Assembly (NCBI GenBank): GCA_958510825.1 | Contig: OY294051.1 | Location: 4,558,353-4,622,352, forward strand | Direction of reading: 5' to 3' | DNA from: Brachypterus glaber | Taxonomy: Eukaryota > Arthropoda > Insecta > Coleoptera > Kateretidae | Length of the DNA: 64,000 bases | Shown here: piece by piece, positions 33,658 to 45,263 of the stretch | Layout: every line of letters begins with the position of its first letter | Position numbering within the stretch: the first letter of the stretch is position 1 | The notes under the pieces: generated by a model | Told to the model about the DNA's origin: nothing | Databases searched by the model: none | What the model saw: only the letters and a program-made list of their open reading frames with translations | Position numbers and translations under genes: made by a program

Positions 33658-34790
33658 CAGGGTGTCTGAAAAAGCAGGTCAAATCTAACAAATTTAATAT
33701 AGCCATAACTCATTTTTTTTAAATGGCACCCTACATTTTTTTTTATTTGGTTAAATAGAGAATTAAATTTGCTTTAAAATAAGTATAGGATACCCTATAC
33801 CTAACTTTAACCGTTTTTGAGCTATTTGCAAATTATTGTGAAAAAGCCGTATTTCTGTTAAAATTTGTTATATTTTATAAAATAGGCCAGAAAAATTAAT
33901 CGATTTTTATTTATTTACCTCAAAGATCATTATATTTACCTTAAAACTGGATTTTCATGCGCCCAGTAGTGTACATTTCTTCTGTTAAAAATACCCTGTT
34001 GAGAAAATTTAGCCTCGTCCGTCCAAATTATTCTTTTTAAAAAGTTTTGTTTTTCTTGAATATTTATCAAAAGATTTTCACAAAAGTCCACTCTATTTTG
34101 AAAATCATTAGGTTTTAAGGCCTGTATTTTTTGCTTTTTGTAATCGTGCATCTTGTGGTTTTTTAAAATTCTTTGGATGCTTGAATAGGAAATTCCCAAG
34201 TCGTAACTAGCTGCAGGAATTGAGGCATGTGGATATGCATAAAAGTAACCCAAAACATTGACTTCGTTATCTTCGTTGTTTGTAATTGGTTTCGTAAGAG
34301 ATTTCACTGCATTTTCTTTTCCAAATTGCGAAAAATTTTTGTGTATTCTTCTAAACTTTTTACATGACATTCTTGGTAAATCAGGATATTTTGTATTAAA
34401 GTTTCTGCAGGTTCTACTAATTATTTTATCATTTTCACCAAAAATAGAAAATAAATCCAAAATAACAGGGTAAGAATAAGCCTCTGCCATTATTTTACAC
34501 TAATTTATCACGATAAGAACGATAACATTTAGGTTAAAAGAAATAAAAATACAATACAATTTTAAAAATTTACGTAATTGCAGAAATACTGCAAAATACT
34601 TCTTTTTCACATTAATTTGCAAATAGCTCGAAAACGGTTAAAGTTAGGTATAGGGTATCCTATACTTATTTTAAAGAAAATTGAATTCTCTATTTAAACA
34701 AATAAAAAAAAATGTAGGGTGTCATTTAAAAAAAAAGAGTTATGGCTATTTTAATTTTGTTAAGTTTGACCTGCTTTTTCAGACACCCTG
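33658..34790 (-). mobile_element. Inner Tc1/mariner element (1133 bp)
   Basis: Inverted ends start CAGGGTGTCTGAAAAAGCAG and extend about 215-225 bp, with TA at both junctions. The interior encodes a truncated transposase (33936-34490). It is shorter than an autonomous element because the catalytic half of the gene is missing. Confidence 0.9.
33936..34490 (-). CDS. Truncated Tc1/mariner transposase, copy 1
   Basis: A 184-residue frame. Residues about 10-55 and 85-118 look like the two helix-turn-helix DNA-binding units (CRNFNTKYPDLPRMSCKKF and YDLGISYSSIQRILKNHKM). The first catalytic Asp is at 158 in IIWTDEAKFSQQGIFNRRNV, followed by HYWAHENP. The protein then ends at residue 184, so the second Asp and the final acidic residue of the DDE/D triad are absent. 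It could bind element ends but should not cut DNA. The equivalent frame in copy 2 differs by one residue (Arg153 to Ile). The downstream DNA before the inverted repeat contains no remnant of the missing half. Confidence 0.8.
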   Translation of the reverse strand: MAEAYSYPVILDLFSIFGENDKIISRTCRNFNTKYPDLPRMSCKKFRRIHKNFSQFGKENAVKSLTKPITNNEDNEVNVLGYFYAYPHASIPAASYDLGISYSSIQRILKNHKMHDYKKQKIQALKPNDFQNRVDFCENLLINIQEKQNFLKRIIWTDEAKFSQQGIFNRRNVHYWAHENPVLR

Positions 34791-35214
34791 TATAAATTTT
34801 GGATTCCATTTTAGCTTAGAATGATTCGCTTAACCATCATTGAGCAAAATACAAAACAACTTTTCTTCAATTTAAAAAATCAAGGAGAAATTATTGTTTT
34901 TAGGGGTGCTTGAATTTGCTTATTTTTCGCTAAAAACTTGAATAACTCAAAAACTACTGGAGATAGACATAACGTGTTATACATTAAAATAAAGCAAATT
35001 TTATGCAAATTTTAAAAATTAAAAAATATATGGGGTATTCCATTTAAAAAATTAAAGTTGAGTGCCACTTCCGGTACAACCGGAAGTGGCACAAGCATGA
35101 AAACATTTTTAATCGATTGCCCATATTCAAAAACCCCAAAGTGCAAATTAGCAGACTTTCAAAGTTGTTGGTTCTCCATAAACGTTTAATAGGCCACTTC
35201 CGTGAATAACCCTG

Positions 35215-35844
35215 TATAACAAAAATATTTTTTAATTAGAGTTTTGCGATAAAAGTATCATAATATATTAGTGTGATACATACGTGTACAATACATTTTA
35301 CGTAGGTAGTCCAAAAAGCAGAAGAGCATGATAAATGCTAAAGTCAAAAGAATAAATCTGATTTTAATGAAATATTAGTGTTCGTATTAAAACGGAAATT
35401 TCGTGCATACATATACATGTACATCATTTTAAATTATTGTCTGCTTCATCCCAAGAAATAATTGTGTCAAATGAATTATTATCTTAAAATAGAAACCATT
35501 CGAAACGTAAAAAAATTACGTAATATTCATTTTAAGTTTGTATGTCCTTAAGTACTTTTAAGTACTTTTAAGTACTTAACTTGAAGTCGAATATGTATCT
35601 CACTTAAAGCAATAGGTAAAAACTTGAATTGAGTAAAAGTGCTTGGTTTGAATAAAACGTTTTCTTGTAAATAGTTTTATTTTATATGAAAGATGACAAG
35701 GATATATTTGTACTGAGAATTTATATATAAATTAACCAATCACAAATAAAAGTTTTGACAACAGAAAGATAATGCTAATATGCACTTAACAGAAAAAATA
35801 AATGATTTCTATATGATATCATCTAATAGCATATTAAAGTACTA
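35215..35844. other. Non-coding stretch
   Basis: AT-rich; a short triplicate of TTTAAGTAC lies near 35553-35578. Confidence 0.4.
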
Positions 35845-35947
35845 GTTTCATAACATACGTTTTTAACACACGAGTACAAGTTTAGAAAACGAGTCGCTTG
35901 CGGCGAGTTTTCTAAAGTACTAGTGCGCTAAAAACGTGTTATGAAAC
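35845..35947. repeat. GC-centred palindrome
   Basis: GTTTCATAACATACGTTTTT pairs with AAAAACGTGTTATGAAAC; the centre reads AAAACGAGTCGCTTGCGGCG. A diverged half copy lies at 48940-49005. Confidence 0.85.
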
Positions 35948-36469
35948 AAATGCTTTATACAATTTTTTCTATTTTATTCTAAAATTTAAAAAAACTTACA
36001 TTTAAATTGATGACTGATATAGGGATTTTTGTTTTGGATTGGCATTACAGTTTACACCATGTTTAAAATTCTAAGAACAAATGATATTTGGATATATTTT
36101 ATAGTCATCTCTTCTCATTTTTACTGCACAATTTTAACATGGTAAAAATAACCTAAACACAAAATTTTGTAGAAAATTCAACTTTAAAGCGACATTGACA
36201 TTTGTACGGAAAACGTCAAGCCCAGGTCTGTTGCCAACCCAAAAGAACAAAAAGTACAGACCTCTTATGGGCCTATAAGAACACGCAAAATGCGTATGAT
36301 TATGAGCTTATAAGAGCCGCAAAATAGAAAAATAAATTTTTTGTTTATCTTAACCCTGCATACATATGTGAAAAAGCCACAATGAATAAATATCGCACGA
36401 GATAAATATGCATATAGTAATAATTTAATTATAAAAAGTACACGTTTCGCGTAATTTACGGAAACTCGT

Positions 36470-37495
36470 TTGGAACGAGAGAAATAAAAAAATCTAATAA
36501 ATCTGGTCACGATACAGTGTATATCTTTTTTATTGCCTAAAACGGCAGACCTTAAACGCACCAATAAAAAACAACATAAAACATAAATGTATTAATTATT
36601 TTAGGGTATCAGATTATTTTTTTAGATTAGGAAAATCCGGGAAAATCATTTTAATTACTTTTCTAACATAATAAATAAGCTTTATCCAATACATACGGAT
36701 AATGAAACAATTACCAGCTTTATTTTAAATAGATAAACTCAATAATAACCCCCGCGTGGCTTTTACTTTATTGATTGGATAATTATTTATTTTACCCACT
36801 CAACTGTCACTTGTCAAATTATTTTCTTGTAAATGTCATTAAAATTTTTAATAAAATATGAATTCCTAAGCTATTTATTGGATAAAACCTTTTATGGCAC
36901 TCATGGGTAAACCGATATTGTCCTCTCGAAAATTAACCTGCTTGGCTGACGCCTCGCAAGTTAATTTTCTCCTGGGCAATATCTTACTTTACCCACTAGT
37001 ACCATAAATAACAATTCTTTATACTTAAATAATAAATATTAAATGGAAATATATATTTTTTTAATTTTATTTAATTATTTAAAACGTAAAATTTTATAAC
37101 ACAAATTTAATCTAAAATGTTAAACATTAAAAAAAGCATTTATTTTTTTACGTTCAAATTTTTAATGCCCCAGGTTATTTCATTACTTAATTATAACCTT
37201 AAGAATTTAGACGTTATAATGATGTTTTTTAATGATCATAAAATGAATTAACAAAATTTTTCTTTCATATTCAAGATTACTAACTTAATAATTTAATTAA
37301 ATTCTTAGGATTATACTTAGAAAACGCACTAACTTGGCACAAAATTTTATTTGGAACGAAATAAATAAAAACCATAATACATCTAGTGAAGAAAATACAG
37401 TGTATAACTTCTATATTTCTCCAAACGGCAGACCAATAAAAAAACGACAAAAAACAAAAACGTATTAATTATTTTAGAGGTTTCAGATTTTTTTA
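36470..37495. repeat. Local direct duplication interrupted by a family A element
   Basis: 36470-36625 matches 37350-37495 (shared ATACAGTGTATA, AACGGCAGACC, CGTATTAATTATTTTAG-like phrases). 37150-37345 matches 40355-40565. The block was duplicated before the Tc1/mariner composite and the family A copy arrived. A 99-codon frame at 36265-36564 (minus) lies across it and is not supported as a gene. Confidence 0.55.
36681..37012 (-). mobile_element. Family A element
   Basis: Reverse orientation: starts TTTATCCAATACATACGGAT and ends CTAGTACCATAAATAAC. Confidence 0.9.
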
Positions 37496-38369
37496 ACAAA
37501 TACAATCATTAGAGCATGCAGCTTAAGGTTATAATGAATGTATAAAAAAATCATACTTTAAATTTTTATATTATTTAAAATATATCGTCATCTAAAGGCT
37601 CTAACGGTCTAACTCCAAAACGTCATATTTTTCAGGAGACGTAAAAAACGATTTAAAACTTAATTATAGCAATTTAGAACTTTAAAACTAGCTTGTTCAC
37701 AGGTAAAAATGTTTGAAATGTGTTAATGTATTTAAAACTTTTCATTGTTATCTATTTTATATAAATTATTTGAAAATTAAATTTTAACCACAGACTCTAA
37801 ATTCACTAATGGTCTAACTCCAAGGGAGGATAAAAGAGGATACCTATCGTATTATATCGCGTAATATTATTACAAAAAATTTATATTTTTATATTTAATA
37901 TATAATATTACTACTAGGTAGGCATAATATATATATATATATATACAGGGTTATTCACGGAAGTGGCCTATTAAACGTTTATGGAGAACCAATAACTTTA
38001 AAAGTCTGCTAATTTGCACTTTGGGGTTTTTGAATATGGCCTATCGATTAAAAATATTTTCATGCTTGTGCCACTTCCGGTTGTACCGGAAGTGGCACTT
38101 AACTTTGAGTTTTTAAATGGAACACCTCATATATTTTTTAATTTTTTAAATTTGCATTAAATTTGCTTTATTTTGATGTATAATACTTCATGTCTATCTT
38201 CAGTAGTTTTTGAGTTATTCAAGTTTTTAGCGAAAAATAAGTAAATTCAAGCACCCCTAAAAACAATAATTTCTCCTTGATTTTTTCAATTGGAGAAAAG
38301 ATGTTTTGTGTTTTGCTCAATGATGCTTAAACGAATTATCCTATGCTAAAATGGAACCCAAAAATTATA

Positions 38370-39502
38370 CAGGGTGTCTGAAAAAGCAGGTCAAATCTAA
38401 CAAATTTAATATAGCCATAACTCATTTTTTTTAAATGGCACCCTACATTTTTTTTTATTTGGTTAAACATAGAATTAAATTTGCTTTAAAATAAGTATAG
38501 GATACCCTATACCTAACTTTAACCGTTTTTGAGCTATTTGCAAATTATTGTGAAAAAGCCGTATTTCTGTTAAAATTTGTTATATTTTATAAAATAGGCC
38601 AGAAAAATTAATCGATTTTTATTTATTTACCTCAAAGATCATTATATTCACCTTAAAACTGGATTTTCATGCGCCCAGTAGTGTACATTTCTTCTGTTAA
38701 AAATACCCTGTTGAGAAAATTTAGCCTCGTCCGTCCAAATTATTATTTTTAAAAAGTTTTGTTTTTCTTGAATATTTATCAAAAGATTTTCACAAAAGTC
38801 CACTCTATTTTGAAAATCATTAGGTTTTAAGGCCTGTATTTTTTGCTTTTTGTAATCGTGCATCTTGTGGTTTTTTAAAATTCTTTGGATGCTTGAATAG
38901 GAAATTCCCAAGTCGTAACTAGCTGCAGGAATTGAGGCATGTGGATATGCATAAAAGTAACCCAAAACATTGACTTCGTTATCTTCGTTGTTTGTAATTG
39001 GTTTCGTAAGAGATTTCACTGCATTTTCTTTTCCAAATTGCGAAAAATTTTTGTGTATTCTTCTAAATTTTTTACATGACATTCTTGGTAAATCAGGATA
39101 TTTTGTATTAAAGTTTCTGCAGGTTCTACTAATTATTTTATCATTTTCACCAAAAATAGAAAATAAATCCAAAATAACAGGGTAAGAATAAGCCTCTGCC
39201 ATTATTTTACACTAATTTATTACGATAAGAACGATAACATTTAGGTTAAAAGAAATAAAAACACAATACAATTTTAAAAATTTACGTAATTGCAGAAATA
39301 CTGCAAAATACTTCTTTTTCACATTAATTTGCAAATAGCTCGAAAACGGTTAAAGTTAGGTATAGGGTATCCTATACTTATTTTAAAGAAAATTGAATTC
39401 TCTATTTAAACAAATAAAAAAAAATGTAGGTTGTCATTTAAAAAAAAAGAGTTATGGCTATTTTAATTTTGTTAAGTTTGACCTGCTTTTTCAGACACCC
39501 TG
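38370..39502 (-). mobile_element. Inner Tc1/mariner element in copy 2
   Basis: Same 1133-bp length, ends and TA junctions as 33658-34790. Confidence 0.9.
38648..39202 (-). CDS. Truncated Tc1/mariner transposase, copy 2
   Basis: 184 residues, identical to the copy at 33936-34490 except Ile for Arg at position 153. It has two helix-turn-helix units and the first catalytic Asp (158), but no second or third acidic residue. The intact frame is more easily explained by recent copying than by selection, though an inhibitory role is possible. Confidence 0.8.
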   Translation of the reverse strand: MAEAYSYPVILDLFSIFGENDKIISRTCRNFNTKYPDLPRMSCKKFRRIHKNFSQFGKENAVKSLTKPITNNEDNEVNVLGYFYAYPHASIPAASYDLGISYSSIQRILKNHKMHDYKKQKIQALKPNDFQNRVDFCENLLINIQEKQNFLKIIIWTDEAKFSQQGIFNRRNVHYWAHENPVLR

Positions 39503-39926
39503 TATAAATTTTGGATTCCATTTTAGCTTAGAATGATTCGCTTAACCATCATTGAGCAAAATACAAAACAACTTTTCTTCAATTTAAAAAATCAAGGAGA
39601 AATTATTGTTTTTAGGAGTGCTTGAATTTGCTTATTTTTCGCTAAAAACTTGAATAACTCAAAAACTACTGGAGATAGACATAACGTGTTATACATTAAA
39701 ATAAAGCAAATTTTATGCAAATTTTAAAAATTAAAAAATATATGGGGTGTTCCATTTAAAAAATTAAAGTTGAGTGCCACTTCCGGTACAACCGGAAGTG
39801 GCACAAGCATGAAAACATTTTTAATCGATTGCCCATATTCAAAAACCCCAACGTGCAAATTAGCAGACTTTCAAAGTTGTTGGTTCTCCATAAACGTTTA
39901 ATAGGCCACTTCCGTGAATAACCCTG

Positions 39927-41344
39927 TATATATACATTATTAATGGCAATAATTATAATTATCATCAAACAGTAAATTAACAAATATTTGAAACGGGATC
40001 CCCTGTTGTCGAGAAATAGTTTGACATTAGTGACAGTTCTCATTTAATTGTTTTCTCACAATTATATGATAGAGTTAGACACTTAGCGACCTAAAATATT
40101 TACATTTTTGCATTTTTTGAGGCTGATATTGGTTTAATGCAACTTTTTTTTTTTTTGAAGTATGTTGGTAATCAGACAATGAAGCAAATTTGATAAAAAT
40201 CTCATTTTTGAAAAATTTGGAGTTAGACAACTAGAGCCTTTAGTGGACGATATATATAATACAGCATGCCATAAATTCGAGAAATGTTATTTCTTAATTC
40301 TAGTTAGGAAATTAAAATGCCAGAAGTAAAGAAACGTAGGTAGTTATATTTTTATGTTTAAAATTTTAATGTCTCAGGTTTGTTCTTTATCTAATTATAA
40401 TCCTAAAAATTTAGACATTAGTTAATATTTTGAGGATTTTGAAATTGCAATATAATATAAATCTTAGTAAATTACGCAATTCTTTTTTAAGTTTACTACT
40501 TAATACAAGGTAATTAAATTCATAGGACTATTCATCGACAAGGCACCAACCTGGCATCCTTAAATTTAGCATAAAAGAAATGTTAAGAGTGTCTCCAATT
40601 AGATTTTAGTCTTGTAGGTAAACTTTTCAAAAACATTGACTAAAAAGTGTCAAATTTTCTAAAAAATATTTTATGTAAGATGTATAATAAGTTTAAATTA
40701 GGCACTATAATATAGTACAATTAAATATAGATTATGAGGTTTAGGGAATATCCTACTTTCAGAAAAGATTAGGAATAAAAATGGGAGATAAAAGTAAAAT
40801 TCTAGATTATTATGCTATTATAGTACAATTTTTATTTTAAAATGTCCATGATTTATCAAGTTTAATTTAATCTGAAATATAGTTTTTTAGTATACTATGT
40901 CAGCGTTACATGCAAGTATATAATAAAAAAAAATCAAAAACCAGCACTGAAAATAATTCTTTATTCAAATGGAGACCACAGCAAAAAAGCGCTTAGATTC
41001 CTGCTGTTGAAATGCTGCAGAACTCTCCTGTAATCGTACCCACATTAATCAAAATTACTTGAATAGTCGGTGACGTTTGGCATAAAAAGAAACATCACAT
41101 ATACATAAGCATTCTGAAACGTATTTCTTATCAATTGAATTAGGTTTGAATCAAATCGTATTTTCAGTAGGATTACTCTATCTAGCGGCGTAAAAAATGG
41201 ATTTTTTATAGAAAAAAACAATAAAAAAGTATAAAAAATACCAGATACAATATTTAAGAAAATTACGATCATTTTTATTCAAAAAATTAGAAATGTCAAA
41301 TATGAATTTATTGTTTCAATAGTATATTATTCAATGAGCTTATA
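39927..41344. other. Non-coding stretch
   Basis: No gene. GGAGTTAGACAACTAGAGCC with TTTAGTGGACGATAT (about 40218-40254) is an inverted match to a phrase at about 37588-37622, so the second composite sits inside an older inverted-repeat element of about 2.7 kb. The part at 40355-40565 is the direct duplicate of 37150-37345. Confidence 0.5.
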
Positions 41345-41430
41345 ATAATCAATGAGGGTGAATTTTGGGACACGAGCCGAAAGGCGAGTGACCTAATCAC
41401 CCGAATGATTAATAGCTATTATACGCGAGT
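41345..41430. repeat. GC-centred palindrome
   Basis: ATAATCAATGAGGGTGAATT pairs with AATCACCCGAATGATTAAT around ACGAGCCGAAAGGCGAGTG. Confidence 0.7.
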
Positions 41431-41488
41431 AGAATACTATACTTTATCCATGGTCGTTTTAAATTTTCGCCGATTTATTTTTACAGAC

Positions 41489-41516
41489 CCGTGATTAATA
41501 GGCCTATTAATCACGG
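41489..41516. repeat. Perfect 14-bp-arm hairpin
   Basis: CCGTGATTAATAGG is followed directly by its complement. An outer pair (TTTATCCATGG and CCGTGGATAAA) extends it imperfectly to about 41445-41528. Confidence 0.75.
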
Positions 41517-41530
41517 CCGTGGATAAAATA

Positions 41531-42072
41531 AATTAACATCAAATTAATTATTATTAATTATTTATTCAAATTACTTTTGAAGATTTAAATTGTTAAAAAA
41601 TTGTTTCAAAAAATAGTCCTGCAAATACACCTCCAGATTCGGTGTATTACATATGAAAATAGCGTAATCTGAATGTAATAAATGTAATTTATAACTTTTT
41701 GAGTTTCTAGAATCCAAATCCGCCAAAAGATAGAGCGACTCTAATTTTAAGACGTGATATCAAGATAACTGAAATACCCAGTTTGGTTGAATATTTGATT
41801 AATTTGAGGAATTTAATTTATAATTTTTTATGTGATTTTTTTGCTTTTGTTAAATATCATTTATCATCTTACAAATATATACGTATAATAATATAGGTCC
41901 ATCAGAAAATGTATAATCTATTGATATTTATTTGTTCAAATATGAATGGAAAATCAGTATCAGCTTGGATTTAGGGAAGAAAAGCTCCGTTAACATAGAA
42001 CAAAATAAATGCTATGTTTTCTACGCACTATTTTTTTCGCCAAACTACACAAAGCTTTGTATATTATGAATC
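41531..42072. other. Non-coding stretch
   Basis: AT-rich; nothing recognised. Confidence 0.4.
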
Positions 42073-42346
42073 AAAAAAAAAAAGTTGTCTGTGCTGGGGT
42101 TAAGACCCACCTATTCTTATGTATTTTGGGATGCTGAACACGAATTTGCCATAAAAAAATGCAACTCATGGGCTCATTTTTGGCTACACTGAATATACTG
42201 TCTAAAATGGTAAAAATCTCATATTATTACTGTACAATTTCAGTGTTAAAAAAATGAGGCCATGAAGTGCCTTTTTTATGACAGATTCTTGTGCATCATT
42301 CCAAAATACATAAGATTAGGTGAGTCTCAACCCCAGCACAGACATT
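42073..42346. mobile_element. Palindromic MITE, copy 1 of a tandem pair
   Basis: Inverted ends carry GTTGTCTGTGCTGGGGTTAA and CTCAACCCCAGCACAGAC; the arms continue through TTATGTATTTTGGGATGCTG. Non-coding. Confidence 0.85.
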
Positions 42347-42365
42347 ATAAAAGCTTTTATAAAAG

Positions 42366-42640
42366 CCCACAAAAAAAAGTTGTCTGTGCTGGGGTTGAGA
42401 CCAACCTTTCCTTATGTATTTTGGGATGCTGAATAAGAATCTACCATAAAAAAAGGCAACTCATGGGCTCATTTTTGGGCTACACTGAAAAAACCGTCAA
42501 AAATGGTGAAAATCTCATCTGCCATTTCAGTGTAGCAAAAAAATTATGTGCCTTTTTTATGACAAATTCGTGTTCAGCATTTCAAAATACATAAGAATAG
42601 GTGGGTCTCAACCCCAGCACTGACAACTTATTTTTGTGGG
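42366..42640. mobile_element. Palindromic MITE, copy 2 of a tandem pair
   Basis: Same family, same orientation, starting 293 bp downstream; ends CCCACAAAAAAAAGTTGTC and GACAACTTATTTTTGTGGG. Confidence 0.85.
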
Positions 42641-42947
42641 CCGGTGTAATTTATCAAGGAAATATGACTTAATATGTCATATTATTTAGAAGGGCGAGGT
42701 TAGCAACCGTAAAGGTCCCAAAAACCGTTTTTGTCCGTGTATCACTATTTTTATTTGATTGTAACATCTTAATAATTAAATTAGTATTTTTGATAAAAAA
42801 ATTAAAGTTTAAATGTCAACAGTTCCAATATCAGTCAACCAATCAACGTCGACAATTTAACTTTTCACAGTAGTTCGAAAAACCAAACTTTTCAAATAGA
42901 TTAATTATAAAAAAAATGGCGCTATTAGATAAAATCTAATAAAAATG

Positions 42948-43265
42948 TTTTATCCAATACATACAGATAATAAGACAATTACAGGCTTTATTTTAAATAG
43001 ATAAACTCAATAATAACCCCCGCGTGGCTTTTATTGGGTGGATAATTATTTATTTTACCCACTCACTTGTCACTTGTCAAATTATTTTCTTGTAAATGTC
43101 ATTAAAATTTTTAATAAAAATATGAATTCCTAAGCTATTTATTGGATAAAACCTTGTATGGCACTCATGGGTAAACCGATATTGCCCTCTCGAAAATTGA
43201 CCTGCTTGGCTGATGCCTCGCAGGTTAATTTTCTCATTACTTTACCCACTAGTAGCATAAATAAC
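42948..43265 (-). mobile_element. Family A element
   Basis: Reverse copy, TTTTATCCAATACATACAG to TAGTAGCATAAATAAC, with a few small deletions. Confidence 0.9.
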
Positions 43266-43606
43266 TATTTTTTCCTTATAAGAAGTCTATTTTTGCTTTT
43301 ATAAAACCTCGACAATGAAAAAACATAAGCATAAAATCTTTTAAGTATGTAAGGGGAAAATGTAACTTAAGAAAGATATAGAGTTTTCAGAAGTATTTCC
43401 TCCTTACCAAAAAGTACTTAATAATAATAAAAAATACCTTCTTTAATACTCGGTTGTACTTAAAACCTGTTTATATTAATATTAATTCAACAGCATAAAA
43501 AATGCGTTAAGCAGCTGAGCTCTTTACGTTTTAAGCCCACGTAAATTTGGACCTATGCCAGAAAAGGTCCTTTATTGTGGCTGTTTACGAGATATAAACG
43601 ATTTTA

Positions 43607-44695
43607 GAAATTGATGTCAAAATTTATCATTTTTGCTGCACCACCTTTTTTTATTGGTGTATTTTGTAGTCTAGAGCTTACTGAGTAAACCATGGCCAAA
43701 ATTAGGATGATGCTTAGAGCTTAAATATTCTTGATACATTATAAATATGTTTTATTTTAAAGTAGCCGTAATATGTTTCTAAGTGCCAAAAACAAAATAT
43801 TTAAATTAAATAAAATAAGCTGGCCTTGATGGTTAAAGGCTCTAGGTTAGGGCGATTTTTAATTATTTATTTACAGATGCTATTCTATGTTATTATTATT
43901 TTTTTCATATGACCATTCCATACGTGTTGTAGACTATATTTTTTCTTCGACTGCAAATATGAAACACTGTATGGCTTTAAACTGCAGACAAGGTTAAAAA
44001 CAATGTTTTTTGTGACTCTACATTGTAAATGCAACAAAACACATATTTTTAAATAAAGCAATTAATTTTATTTAATAATTTTATCAAATAAGTACTTAAA
44101 AAAGATTTTTATTTAATTTTAGCACATATTTACAAATTATAATGCAAAAATTGAAGGTTATGTCAGATTGTTGTGACAGATATCAGGTTTAAATATTTAA
44201 CAATAGATGGAGCAGTTTTAATTTTTTGAACTAAATTAATAAAAACTGGTCAAATATTAAGAAAAACTAATAAACTTTATGTAATTTTAACGCAAAACTT
44301 TAAATTGCATTAAATTATTCAATGTTTCATGGTAAAATATATATATTTTTGCCAATTTTGCTACAGTTTTCTTTACTTTTATAAACAAGAGATGGCACTA
44401 CATGTGCTCATTCTAACACTTGATATGGAATATTCATACCGTATCTAGAGCTAGAATGGATTCATTCTTTGTTTGAAAGGTGTGTGTATTTGCTTACATT
44501 GTAAAGCAGTCGTAGAAAAAAATACATTCTTTCGATATCCCAGTAAAAATTTAGCATACACTGAAAAAATAAATAAAAAAGTTTTCTATTACAGGATGAT
44601 TTTAATTTTGGCCATGTTTTAGTCAGTAAGCTCTAGACTACAAAATCCATCAATAAAGGTGGTGCTTCATTTTTCATTTAAAAAATTTTAAAGCC
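43607..44695. mobile_element. Inverted-arm element interrupted by repeat C
   Basis: Arms at about 43607-43706 and 44600-44695 are inverted (GTAGTCTAGAGCTTACTGA against TCAGTAAGCTCTAGACTAC; CACCACC against GGTGGTG). The repeat C copy at 43913-44523 lies between them, so it was probably inserted into, or carried by, this element. Confidence 0.6.
43913..44523 (-). repeat. Interspersed repeat C, copy 2
   Basis: Inverted match to 26741-27344; CCATTCCATACGTGTTGTAG at the left and AAAGCAGTCGTAGAAAAA at the right. Lacks the GC palindrome attached to copy 1. Confidence 0.8.
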
Positions 44696-44942
44696 CACCG
44701 TGTATACCCATATCGGTATATCCATACCGACAATAAGGGCGCTTTTCTGGCGGGAGTCCATAAATATCTCTCTAATCTTGTAAGATTAAGATCTTTTTTT
44801 CGCAGGATAAGAACACCGTTTCTTATGTTTACAAAGCTTACCTTAATCAATGGTGGAAAGAAAAAAGGGAAGAAACAAAAAACGAGAAAAAAATCTAGTT
44901 AGATTTTCAAGTATGGTTAAGTAGATAAAATTACATGTTTGT
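44696..44942. other. Non-coding stretch
   Basis: Nothing recognised. Confidence 0.35.
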
Positions 44943-45030
44943 TTAACCTTGTAATATTCTACTTAATTAAGTATCCCCTAAGTTTAGGACATGTGGGCTA
45001 GTAGTGGAGGGAACCACCAGCTTTCACTGA
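44943..45030 (-). mobile_element. Truncated SINE copy
   Basis: Matches the 3' body of the SINE at 13806-14075 (ATTCTACTTAATTAAG, ATCCCCTAAGT, GGGAACCACC). The tRNA-like head is absent. The frame starting at 44991 runs out of this fragment and is not supported. Confidence 0.75.
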
Positions 45031-45263
45031 ATTCTTTAGTTCAAAGCGTTCTACAGAATCAGGTTCCAACGCTGGGGAAGTATTGTGGCGAGCACGACAG
45101 ATTTTTAAATATCAATTTTTTCTTGATTTTTAGCTTTTCCCTTTCTGCCGATTATCTGGTCTTCCTAACAAGCAGACTCATTAATTGTGATATAACAAGA
45201 AAAGTTGTCTGATACTATATAGGATTATAGCCTAAAGAAAAGCGGAAAAGAGATGTTTTAATA

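Larger units (their letters stand above)
33234..35214. mobile_element. Nested Tc1/mariner composite, copy 1 (1981 bp)
   Basis: Outer ends CAGGGTTATTCACGGAAGTG and its complement are flanked by TA on both sides. The outer arms, 33234-33657 and 34791-35214, are each 424 bp and pair along their length, including CCACTTCCGGTTGTACCGGA, itself a small hairpin. Exactly between them, again flanked by TA, is a second element (33658-34790) with different ends. Copy 2 at 37946-39926 has the same length and structure but unrelated flanks, so the composite has moved, or been copied, as one unit. Confidence 0.9.
37946..39926. mobile_element. Nested Tc1/mariner composite, copy 2 (1981 bp)
   Basis: Near-identical to 33234-35214 in order, orientation and length. 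It is inserted in a (TA)n tract (37928-37945), fitting the TA target rule. Few point differences separate the copies, indicating recent spread. Confidence 0.9.

Noticed and set aside
39756..40043. 95-codon frame on the minus strand
   Set aside because: It lies across the terminal inverted repeat of the Tc1/mariner composite and its flank.
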